Shown: in pieces, positions 1-5,612 of the stretch | Numbering within the stretch: position 1 is the stretch's first letter | How the letters are laid out: each line of letters starts with the position of its first letter | NCBI GenBank assembly: GCA_023411445.1 | Contig: JAEYOT010000486.1 | Location: 1 to 6,371 of the forward strand | From: Pseudomonadota bacterium | Lineage (GTDB): Bacteria > Myxococcota_A > Polyangia > Polyangiales > Polyangiaceae | DNA: 6,371 bases | Direction: 5' to 3' | The notes under the pieces: generated by a model | The model's input: only the letters and a program-made list of their open reading frames with translations | Told to the model about the DNA's origin: nothing | Databases searched by the model: none | Translations under genes and position numbers: made by a program

Positions 1-2
1 CG

Positions 3-218
3 CCCAAGGCTGGCGGCGCAGAAGATGGCGGCGGCGGCGGCGCAGCTCCGCGACGTCAGCGGCGCACGGCGCCGGCCGCTGCTCCGCAGCAAGCACCGCA
101 GGCGCCTCAGCCGGCGGCTCCCGCGCCCGCTCCGCAAGGGTTGAACGAGGAGCCTGAAGGCTCGCCCTTCCGCATCGCGCCGATCGCTCGCTCGGTGCCG
201 GTGGAGCGGCTGGAGTGA
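3..218 (+). CDS. gspD: C-terminal tail of probable T2SS secretin GspD (partial, 5' end outside window)
   Basis: An open frame runs from the left edge to a TGA at 216-218, giving about 71 residues. It begins with a Gly-rich run (five GGC codons at 27-41), continues as a Pro/Ala/Gln-rich linker, and ends in a more ordinary tail, SPFRIAPIARSVPVERLE. No secretin domain lies inside the window, so the name rests on position: it directly precedes gspE and reads in the same direction, where gspD sits in the usual C-D-E-F order. Secretins often carry C-terminal extensions beyond the beta-barrel, sometimes with a short terminal segment that binds a pilotin lipoprotein; whether this tail does so is inference. 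The stop overlaps a possible GTG start of gspE (GTGA, 215-218), which suggests translational coupling. GspC or another T2SS protein remains possible. Confidence 0.6.
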   Translation, partial: PKAGGAEDGGGGGAAPRRQRRTAPAAAPQQAPQAPQPAAPAPAPQGLNEEPEGSPFRIAPIARSVPVERLE

Positions 219-1993
219 CGATGCTCGAAGAGCGCATGCTCGGAAACCTGCTGGTGCGGCAGGGTGTGGTCACGCCGGACGCACTGGAGCCCTTGTTCGA
301 GCAGCAGCGCGAGAAGGGCGTCGGGCTGAGCGAGCTTTTGGTGCAGTCCAAGCTGGCGAGCGAGGCGGATTTGGCTCGCGCGCTGGCGACCGAGTGCCGC
401 GTGCCGTTCGTCGAGAAAGTAGACGTGGACGCGGTGCCGGTCGCGGTGGCCGTACGGGTGCCGATCGCCTTCGCGCGCTCGCACCAAGTGCTGGTCACGG
501 GCGAGCAGGAAGACGCCGTGTCGCTGGTCTGCGCGGACCCGCTGGATGTGGACGGGCTCGACGACATCCGCGGCATCTTCAACAAGCGCGTCGCCGTCTC
601 GGTCGCGCCGGCCAGCGTCGTGGTCGACGCCATCAACCGTGTCTACGAGCGCCAAGACACGATGAGCGAGCTGAAGAGCGACGAGCAGACCGTCGACGAC
701 GGCGCCGAGGACATCCTCGACTCCGACGACGACGCGCCGATCATCCGCTGGGTGAACGCGCTCTTTTCGCAGGCCGTCAAGGAGCGCGCCAGCGACATTC
801 ACATCGAGCCCGAGGACCGCGAGGTGCTCGTCCGCTACCGCGTGGACGGTCGCTTGTTCGTGGCCAAGCGCGCCAGCCGCCAGTTCATGAGCTCCGTAGT
901 GGCGCGCGTGAAGATCATGGCCGGCCTGAACATCGCGGAGAAGCGCTTGCCGCAGGACGGCCGCATCTCGCTCAAGATCGCCGGCCGCGCGATCGACGTG
1001 CGCGTCTCCACCATCCCGACCAGCCGTGAGCACGAGCGCATCGTGATGCGCATGCTGCACAAGACGAACGTCTTGCTAGATCTGAAAGATCTCGGCTTTT
1101 CCGATCGCGACTACGGGTTGATGGACTATCTCATCAACCGTCCCGACGGCATCATCCTGGTCACGGGTCCTACCGGCTCCGGTAAGACGACCACGCTGTA
1201 CGCGTGCCTCAACCGCATCAACCACCCGGACGTGAACATCCTCACGGCCGAGGATCCGGTCGAGTACGAGATCGGCGGCATCCACCAGGTGCCAGTGCAG
1301 GCCAAGATCGGCCTGACCTTCGCCAGCGCGCTCCGCGCCTTCTTGCGCCAAGATCCCGACATCATCATGGTCGGCGAAATCCGCGACAAGGAGACCGCAG
1401 AGATCGCCATGCACGCGTCGATGACCGGTCACTTGGTGCTCTCCACGCTGCACACCAATGACGCCGCCAGCGCGGTCAACCGCCTGGTGGAGATGGACAT
1501 CGAGCCATTTTTGGTGCGCTCGAACGTGATCGGCATCTTGGCGCAGCGCCTCGTGCGCCTCTTGTGTCAGAACTGTAAGGAGCCGTACACGGCGGCGCCG
1601 TACGAGCTGCAGCAGTTGGGCATCGATCCAGAGCGGACGCGTCGCCGCGACGAGCGCCGCTTGTCGTCGCGCTACCAGGTGCACGGGGTTGACTACCAGC
1701 CTGTCGGCTGGCGCGAGCCCGGCATGCCCACGTTCTACCGCGCTAAGGGCTGCGACCGCTGCGACAACAAGGGCTTTACCGGGCGCCGCGGTATCTACGA
1801 GCTGCTGGTGATGGAGGACGTGGTCGCCGGGCACATCTTGGGCCGGGCCGACGCGCAGACCATCAAGCGCGCGGCGATCAACCAGGGCATGGACACCATG
1901 CGCGACGACGGCGCGCGCAAGGTGCTGGAAGGTCGAACCACCGTGGAAGAGGTCGTCGCGGCCACGCAGGACGACATCGTGATCGACGAATGA
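215..1993 (+). CDS. gspE: T2SS assembly ATPase GspE
   Basis: This is the cytoplasmic hexameric ATPase that powers pseudopilus assembly through GspF and GspL. Numbering from the GTG at 215 gives 592 residues. An N-terminal MshEN-like domain lies at about 8-145, followed by an acidic linker (about 150-173) and the N2 domain (about 175-290, with DGR at 211-213 and RLPQDGR at 244-250). The catalytic domain has Walker A GPTGSGKT (318-325), an Asp box at AEDPVEYE (345-352), Walker B ending in IIMVGE (383-388) and a His box TGHLVLSTLHTND (404-416). Two CxxC pairs (C451/C454 and C513/C516) form the metal-binding module typical of GspE; the loop between them is longer than in well-studied homologues. 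The start is uncertain. GTG 215 has GGAG at 203-206, while ATG 221 has GGAG at 212-215 and would give 590 residues. The gene is intact and has no missing catalytic motif. A type IV pilus PilB identity is argued against by the T2SS neighbours. Confidence 0.97.
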   Translation: MTMLEERMLGNLLVRQGVVTPDALEPLFEQQREKGVGLSELLVQSKLASEADLARALATECRVPFVEKVDVDAVPVAVAVRVPIAFARSHQVLVTGEQEDAVSLVCADPLDVDGLDDIRGIFNKRVAVSVAPASVVVDAINRVYERQDTMSELKSDEQTVDDGAEDILDSDDDAPIIRWVNALFSQAVKERASDIHIEPEDREVLVRYRVDGRLFVAKRASRQFMSSVVARVKIMAGLNIAEKRLPQDGRISLKIAGRAIDVRVSTIPTSREHERIVMRMLHKTNVLLDLKDLGFSDRDYGLMDYLINRPDGIILVTGPTGSGKTTTLYACLNRINHPDVNILTAEDPVEYEIGGIHQVPVQAKIGLTFASALRAFLRQDPDIIMVGEIRDKETAEIAMHASMTGHLVLSTLHTNDAASAVNRLVEMDIEPFLVRSNVIGILAQRLVRLLCQNCKEPYTAAPYELQQLGIDPERTRRRDERRLSSRYQVHGVDYQPVGWREPGMPTFYRAKGCDRCDNKGFTGRRGIYELLVMEDVVAGHILGRADAQTIKRAAINQGMDTMRDDGARKVLEGRTTVEEVVAATQDDIVIDE

Positions 1994-2001
1994 GCTGAGC
2001 C

Positions 2002-3228
2002 ATGGCGGTCTACGAGTTTCAAGGCATCCAGATCGCTACCGGCAAGCCGGTGAAGGGCTTCCGCGACGCGGACAACGCCAAGGCGCTGCGCGGCATGCTG
2101 CGCAAAGAAGGCGTCTTGCTCACGCTCGCCACCGAAGAGAGCGAGAAGAAGGCGAAGGACAAGCGCAAGCTGGATCCGCTAGCGCTCTTGCGACGGCCGA
2201 CCACGAGCGACGTCGCGATCATGACGCGCCAGCTGGCCACGCTGGTGCGCGCCGGCGTGCCGCTGGTGGACTCCGTGGCGGCCCTGACGGATCAGGTCGA
2301 GAAAGAGCAGCTGGTGCGGGTGCTCACGGCGCTGCGTGAGAACTTGAATGAAGGCACCAGCTTCGCGAAATCGCTGGCGCAGCACCCCAGCGTGTTCCCG
2401 CCGCTGTACGTGAACATGGTGGCCGCGGGTGAGGCGTCCGGCACGCTGGAAGCGGTGTTGGAGCGCTTGGCGGACTTCATGGAGGGCCAGGCGCGCCTGA
2501 AGGGCAAGGTCTCGGCCGCGCTGGCTTACCCGATCTTGATGGTGATCATCGGCGGCCTGCTGGTGGGAGTGCTGATGGTGGCGGTGGTGCCGAAGGTGAC
2601 CAGCATCTTCGACAACCTGGGCCACGCCTTGCCCTGGTACACGCGCCTGCTCATCTTCGTCTCCGAGTCCATCGCGGGCTTTTGGTGGTTGTTTTTGGGC
2701 CTGGCCGCGCTCGGCGTCTACCTGTTCCGCCGCTGGAAGAAGACTCCTGCCGGCCTCCTCAAGTGGGACACGTTCCGGCTGCGCATGCCGGTGTTTGGTC
2801 GCTTGAACCTGCTCGTGGCGGTGGCGCGCTTCTCGCGCACGCTAGCGACGCTGTTGGCTAGCGGCGTGCAGCTCTTGCAAGCGATGGAGATCGGCAAGAA
2901 CGTGCTGGAGAACGCGCGCCTGGAGCAGGTGGTGAGCGAGGCCATTGGCTCGATTCGTGAAGGCGAGAGCATCGCTGTGCCGCTGAAGCGCAGCGGGCAA
3001 TTTCCGCCCATGATGACGCACATGATCGCCGTGGGCGAGAAATCCGGCCAGCTCGAGCCCATGCTGGAGAACGTGAGCCGCGCCTACGAGGCGGACGTGG
3101 AGACACGCGTGGTAGCGCTCACCAGCTTGCTGGAGCCGATCATGATCGTAGCTCTGGGCGGCGCCGTCGGCTTCATCGCCATGGCCATCTTGATGCCGCT
3201 CCTGCAGATGAACGAGCTCGTGGAGTAG
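2002..3228 (+). CDS. gspF: T2SS inner-membrane platform protein GspF
   Basis: GspF is the polytopic inner-membrane protein at the base of the T2SS that couples GspE to pseudopilin addition. The 408 residues have the family's usual length and architecture. After a short N-terminal region comes a charged linker (about 45-65), then a first cytoplasmic T2SSF repeat (about 71-170), TM1 (about 174-197) and TM2 (about 225-243). A second T2SSF repeat follows (about 273-375), then TM3 (about 378-400). The repeats are visible as two parallel motifs: RQLATLVRAGVPLVDS (76-91) with FSRTLATLLASGVQLLQA (277-294), and VAAGEASGTLE (140-150) with IAVGEKSGQLE (342-352). The ATG at 2002 lies 8 bases after the gspE stop. 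Its Shine-Dalgarno sequence is weak (GAG at 1992-1994), so reinitiation after gspE is likely. No oddities were seen. Confidence 0.97.
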   Translation: MAVYEFQGIQIATGKPVKGFRDADNAKALRGMLRKEGVLLTLATEESEKKAKDKRKLDPLALLRRPTTSDVAIMTRQLATLVRAGVPLVDSVAALTDQVEKEQLVRVLTALRENLNEGTSFAKSLAQHPSVFPPLYVNMVAAGEASGTLEAVLERLADFMEGQARLKGKVSAALAYPILMVIIGGLLVGVLMVAVVPKVTSIFDNLGHALPWYTRLLIFVSESIAGFWWLFLGLAALGVYLFRRWKKTPAGLLKWDTFRLRMPVFGRLNLLVAVARFSRTLATLLASGVQLLQAMEIGKNVLENARLEQVVSEAIGSIREGESIAVPLKRSGQFPPMMTHMIAVGEKSGQLEPMLENVSRAYEADVETRVVALTSLLEPIMIVALGGAVGFIAMAILMPLLQMNELVE

Positions 3229-3230
3229 CC

Positions 3231-3653
3231 GTGATCAAGCAGAAGCTCCGCCCGCGTGACCGCCGCATCCTGTTCCCCTGGGAGGGGCGGGGCGGATTGC
3301 GTCGCTTCTTCGCGCTGGGGAAAATCTGGCCCATCGCGCTGGGGGTCGGCTGCCTGCTGCTGGTCATCTCGATCGGCGTGCACGAGCACCGCGAGGCGGG
3401 AATCAGACGCACCCGCGCGACGTTACTGGGTGTGCGCCCGGCTATCGAAGCCTACATGGCGGACCACGACGGCGCTTGTCCGCCCGCGCTGTCGGACTTG
3501 GCCGACCAGTACGCGCGCTTCAGAGATCCGCCCACGGACGCGTGGGGTAAGCCGCTCCGCTTGATCTGCCCTGCGGACAAGCTGGGCAAGAGTTACGTGC
3601 TGGAGAGCGGCGGGCCAGATGGTGTGCCCGGCGGTCTCGATCGCATCCAATGA
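3231..3653 (+). CDS. GspG-like periplasmic protein with an uncleaved N-terminal membrane anchor
   Basis: A 140-residue protein of unproven function. The basic N-terminus (about 1-31) and one hydrophobic segment (about 32-51) predict an N-in, C-periplasmic signal anchor. There is no G/(F,L,V)TLxE prepilin site and no Glu at +5. The periplasmic part looks like a GspG C-terminal domain. A helix-like stretch is followed by C83-P, a DAWGKP segment (103-108, W105), C113, and a terminal SGGPD...GGLDRI loop (126-139). C83, W105 and C113 match the spacing of C84, W106 and C114 of the neighbouring GspG exactly, and the GPD-x3-GG-x-D loop is shared, so divergence from a GspG duplication is inferred. The start is GTG 3231, 2 bases after the gspF stop, with GGAG at 3222-3225. 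The next Met is residue 76, beyond the anchor, which supports the GTG. A role as an assembly factor, cap or regulator of the pseudopilus is conjecture. Confidence 0.85.
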   Translation: MIKQKLRPRDRRILFPWEGRGGLRRFFALGKIWPIALGVGCLLLVISIGVHEHREAGIRRTRATLLGVRPAIEAYMADHDGACPPALSDLADQYARFRDPPTDAWGKPLRLICPADKLGKSYVLESGGPDGVPGGLDRIQ

Positions 3654-3665
3654 GGACGAGGAATC

Positions 3666-3670
3666 AGGAG
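3666..3670 (+). promoter_or_regulatory. Strong Shine-Dalgarno of gspG
   Basis: AGGAG lies 7 bases before the gspG ATG at 3678, inside the 24-base gap after the preceding stop. It is a better match to the anti-Shine-Dalgarno sequence than those of gspF or gspH. This fits the need for many copies of the major pseudopilin. Confidence 0.7.
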
Positions 3671-3677
3671 TAACGAC

Positions 3678-4121
3678 ATGGCAAGGGAAAAGGTTTTCGG
3701 CTCCAGGCAAGCGCTGATCGCGCGCATCCGCCGCGCCCGGCAAGCGCGCGGCGTGACGCTGTTCGAGGTTCTGATCGTGGTCGCGATCTTGGCCATGGTC
3801 GCCGGCGGCGTCGCCGTGTTCGCGCTGCCTCGCTTCCAGGACTCGCAGAAGAAGACGGCGGAGGCGGGCGCCCGCACCATCCGCATGGCGGTGCAGCAGT
3901 GGCAGGCGGCCAACAACGAGACCAGCTGCCCGACGATCAGCCAGCCGATCCAGGACAAGCAGCTGGACACCGGCCAAAACACCAACGACCCGTGGGGCCA
4001 GGCCTACCACCTGAGCTGCACCGAGGACGAGGTGACGGTCACCTCCAACGGCCCCGACAAGAAGAAGGGCGGCAAGGACGACATCTCCGTGCCGAAGGCT
4101 GCGTCGGCTCCCACGGAGTGA
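3678..4121 (+). CDS. gspG: T2SS major pseudopilin GspG
   Basis: GspG is the major subunit of the periplasmic pseudopilus. It is made as a prepilin, then cut and N-methylated by the prepilin peptidase GspO/PilD. The 147-residue precursor has a long, Arg-rich leader (1-25). The predicted cut is G25/V26, followed by VTLFE with the required Glu at +5 (E30) and a hydrophobic helix (about 26-49). The mature part has 122 residues. It keeps the GspG signature NDPWG (103-107) and a C-terminal loop with GPD (125-127), GG (131-132) and D134/D135, comparable to the calcium-binding loop of GspG proteins. Two cysteines, C84 and C114, flank the DPWG region and could form a disulfide. Val rather than Phe at +1 is a mild departure. 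The protein ends in a short Ala/Pro/Ser tail (139-147). Its place between gspF and gspH is canonical apart from the inserted upstream gene. Confidence 0.93.
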   Translation: MAREKVFGSRQALIARIRRARQARGVTLFEVLIVVAILAMVAGGVAVFALPRFQDSQKKTAEAGARTIRMAVQQWQAANNETSCPTISQPIQDKQLDTGQNTNDPWGQAYHLSCTEDEVTVTSNGPDKKKGGKDDISVPKAASAPTE

Positions 4122-4137
4122 CGCCAAGGCGTGAGGC

Positions 4138-4863
4138 ATGATCACTCCTCGTCCGTTCAAGCTCCCCCGGCGACGCGCCCGTCGCCGGGGCTTGACCTTG
4201 ATCGAGGTCGTGATCGCCATCGCGCTGATCGGGCTGCTCACTGGCAGCTTGCTGTTCGGCAAGAACATGCTGGTCGGCAGCCGCATGAAGGCGTCGGCCA
4301 CGCTGATCGTGAGCGCCGTCCGCTTCGGCCTCACGCGCGCGAACAGCACCGGGCGCCCCGTGCGCCTGGTCATCGACTTGGATCAGAAGCTGCTCTCGCT
4401 AGAGGAGGCGGGCGGCAGCCAAATGCTCCGCGAAAAGGGCAAAGATTTGAGCGGCGGCGCGGCTCCGGCCAGCTCCGCCGAGGCCCGGGCGCGCGCGGAG
4501 AGCGAGCGCATCGTCGAGGGGCCGCGCGTGGCACGGCCCACCTTCTCCAAGCTGAGCGGCGTGACCGGCACGGTGGAGGAGCTGGCCGCCGGTCGTCCGC
4601 TCGGTGACGGCGTGGAGGTGGTGCTGGTGCGGACCGAGCACGATGAAGAGCCGGTGCGCGAGGGTAGAGCCTACGTGTACTTCTGGCCCGGCGGCACCAC
4701 CGAGCGCGCCGTCATTCAGCTCAAGAAGGCAGGGGATAGGGACACGGCGCTCACGGTCGTGCTGAGCCCGCTCACCGGCCGCGCCAAGATCGAGAAGGGC
4801 GCGGTGGCGTTCCCGGAGCCGCGCGGCTTCGACGAAGAGTACAGCGAGCGGGAGGAAGACTGA
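4138..4863 (+). CDS. gspH: T2SS minor pseudopilin GspH
   Basis: This is a minor pseudopilin, expected near the pseudopilus tip and joining it to the shaft. The 241-residue precursor has a very basic leader (RRRARRRG at 11-18), a prepilin cut at G18/L19 and LTLIE with Glu at +5 (E23), then a hydrophobic helix to about residue 41. Beta-strand-like segments typical of GspH/FimT proteins follow: ARANST-type text near 67-71, GRAYVYFWPGGTTERAVIQL (176-195) and the C-terminal PLTGRAKI motif (211-218). It is longer than common GspH proteins (roughly 170-200 residues). Much of the extra length is an Ala/Glu/Arg/Ser-rich stretch at about 90-130 and an acidic end (227-241). The ATG at 4138 follows the gspG stop by 16 bases with AAGG at 4126-4129. 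The stop shares one base with the gspI start (TGATG). Confidence 0.88.
   Translation: MITPRPFKLPRRRARRRGLTLIEVVIAIALIGLLTGSLLFGKNMLVGSRMKASATLIVSAVRFGLTRANSTGRPVRLVIDLDQKLLSLEEAGGSQMLREKGKDLSGGAAPASSAEARARAESERIVEGPRVARPTFSKLSGVTGTVEELAAGRPLGDGVEVVLVRTEHDEEPVREGRAYVYFWPGGTTERAVIQLKKAGDRDTALTVVLSPLTGRAKIEKGAVAFPEPRGFDEEYSEREED
4165..4190 (+). repeat. Perfect 10-bp inverted repeat (hairpin) in the 5' part of gspH
   Basis: The arms CCCCGGCGAC (4165-4174) and GTCGCCGGGG (4181-4190) are exact reverse complements around a 6-base loop (GCGCCC). The hairpin starts 27 bases after the first base of the gspH start codon and encodes the Pro/Arg-rich leader. It is followed by CTTGACCTTG and not by a T-run, so it is not an intrinsic terminator. 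It could slow ribosomes or define an mRNA end that protects the upstream gspG message; it may equally be a by-product of GC-rich Arg and Pro codons. Confidence 0.6.
4851..4856 (+). promoter_or_regulatory. Shine-Dalgarno of gspI inside the gspH coding end
   Basis: GGAGGA lies 6 bases before the gspI ATG at 4863. It is embedded in the acidic gspH C-terminus, and the gspH stop and gspI start share the A of TGATG. This supports ATG 4863 as the gspI start and tight coupling of the two genes. Confidence 0.7.
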
Positions 4864-5612
4864 TGCGTCATCGCCCCTCGCGCGGCTTCACGTTGCTAGA
4901 AGTGCTGGTGGCGATCGCGATCCTGGGCCTGGGCCTGACCGTGATCCTCAGCTCGCAGTCCGGGCTGTTCTCCAGCGCGACGCGCGGGGAGCACCTCACA
5001 GCGGCCAGCAACATGCTGCGCTGCAAGATGAGCGAAATCGAGCTGGATCTCGAGCAGCGTGGCTTCAACCTCACCGACGAGAGCGACGAGGGCCCCTGCT
5101 GCGACGACGAGGAGGGCTACAGCTGCTCCTGGAAGGTCGAGCGCGTGGAGCTGCCGCCGATGCCCACGACGAGTGACGACCTGGATGGCGGCACGAGCGG
5201 TCCGCTCGACCAACTCGCGGCGTTGGCCGCGCCCAGCGCCTCGCCGATCGACGGCACGGCGACGCCCGGCGGCGTGCTGGAGCAGCTCGGCAGCAGCGCG
5301 TCGATGCCCGGCATGGAGTCGATGGTGATGGGCTTCGTCTATCCGTCGCTCAAGCCCATGCTGGAGGCGAGCATCCGCCGCGTCACCGTGAAGGTGACTT
5401 GGCGCGAAGGGCAGAAGCAGCGCGAGCTCGAGGCGACGCAGTTCTTGACGCGACCCCAGGAGGGTCAACTGGCCGACGCCGAGCAGCTGGGCTTGGATCA
5501 GCTGGGTAGCGGCAGCGGCACCACCCCCGGCTCCGGCTCGCCTGGCTCCGGAACGAGGTCCGGCTCGGGCACCACGCCTGGCTCGGGCGCAGGGCGCGGG
5601 AGGCCACGATGA
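4863..5612 (+). CDS. gspI: T2SS minor pseudopilin GspI, enlarged form
   Basis: GspI is a minor pseudopilin expected to form the tip complex with GspJ and GspK. The 249-residue precursor has a short leader cut at G8/F9, then FTLLE with Glu at +5 (E13) and a hydrophobic helix to about residue 31. The family hallmark is the C-terminal strand pattern RRVTVKVTWREGQKQRELEA (172-191). Typical GspI proteins are about 120-130 residues, so this one is roughly double. The extra length is a Pro/Ser/Gly/Asp-rich insert (about 99-160) and a Gly/Ser/Pro/Thr tail (215-249). Four cysteines (C54, C79, C80, C88) lie between the helix and the insert, two of them adjacent. The reading frame is uninterrupted and joins both ends of the family pattern, so a frameshift is not needed to explain the length. 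The stop overlaps the gspJ start by 4 bases (ATGA). Confidence 0.88.
   Translation: MRHRPSRGFTLLEVLVAIAILGLGLTVILSSQSGLFSSATRGEHLTAASNMLRCKMSEIELDLEQRGFNLTDESDEGPCCDDEEGYSCSWKVERVELPPMPTTSDDLDGGTSGPLDQLAALAAPSASPIDGTATPGGVLEQLGSSASMPGMESMVMGFVYPSLKPMLEASIRRVTVKVTWREGQKQRELEATQFLTRPQEGQLADAEQLGLDQLGSGSGTTPGSGSPGSGTRSGSGTTPGSGAGRGRPR
5508..5588 (+). repeat. Degenerate Gly-Ser-Pro-Thr repeat encoding the GspI C-terminal tail
   Basis: The peptide SGSGTTPGSG occurs twice in the tail, at residues 216-225 (5508-5537) and 233-242 (5559-5588), separated by SPGSGTR. The two copies use different synonymous codons in places, so this is not a recent exact duplication. The tail looks like a flexible linker rather than a folded domain. 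Confidence 0.75.
5598..5603 (+). promoter_or_regulatory. Shine-Dalgarno of gspJ inside gspI
   Basis: GGGAGG lies 5 bases before the gspJ ATG at 5609, within the last codons of gspI. Together with the ATGA overlap it fixes the gspJ start and indicates translational coupling. Confidence 0.7.

Noticed and set aside
27..41. Five GGC repeats considered as a phase-variable tract
   Set aside because: A trinucleotide repeat changes length in frame only, and five units is short. It fits a plain Gly-rich linker.
107..1060. Long open frame on the minus strand opposite gspE
   Set aside because: It is rich in His, Arg, Ala and Asp as expected of an antisense reading of GC-rich codons, shows no recognisable domain, and lies opposite a clear gspE with all motifs.
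1078..1092. Two AGATCT palindromes separated by GAA, considered as an operator
   Set aside because: They lie in the middle of the gspE coding region and encode ordinary family sequence (LDLKDLGF), so they are most likely chance.
4165..4200. Hairpin considered as an intrinsic terminator
   Set aside because: No T-rich tract follows, and the stem is inside the gspH coding sequence with genes continuing downstream.
4131..4607. Alternative plus-strand frame overlapping gspH
   Set aside because: Its product is Arg/Gly/His-rich low complexity with no domain, and it lacks the prepilin motif found in the gspH frame.
4863..5612. GspI length considered as a frameshift or gene fusion
   Set aside because: The frame is continuous, both the prepilin N-terminus and the C-terminal strands of the family are in the same frame, and the extra parts are low complexity rather than a second domain.
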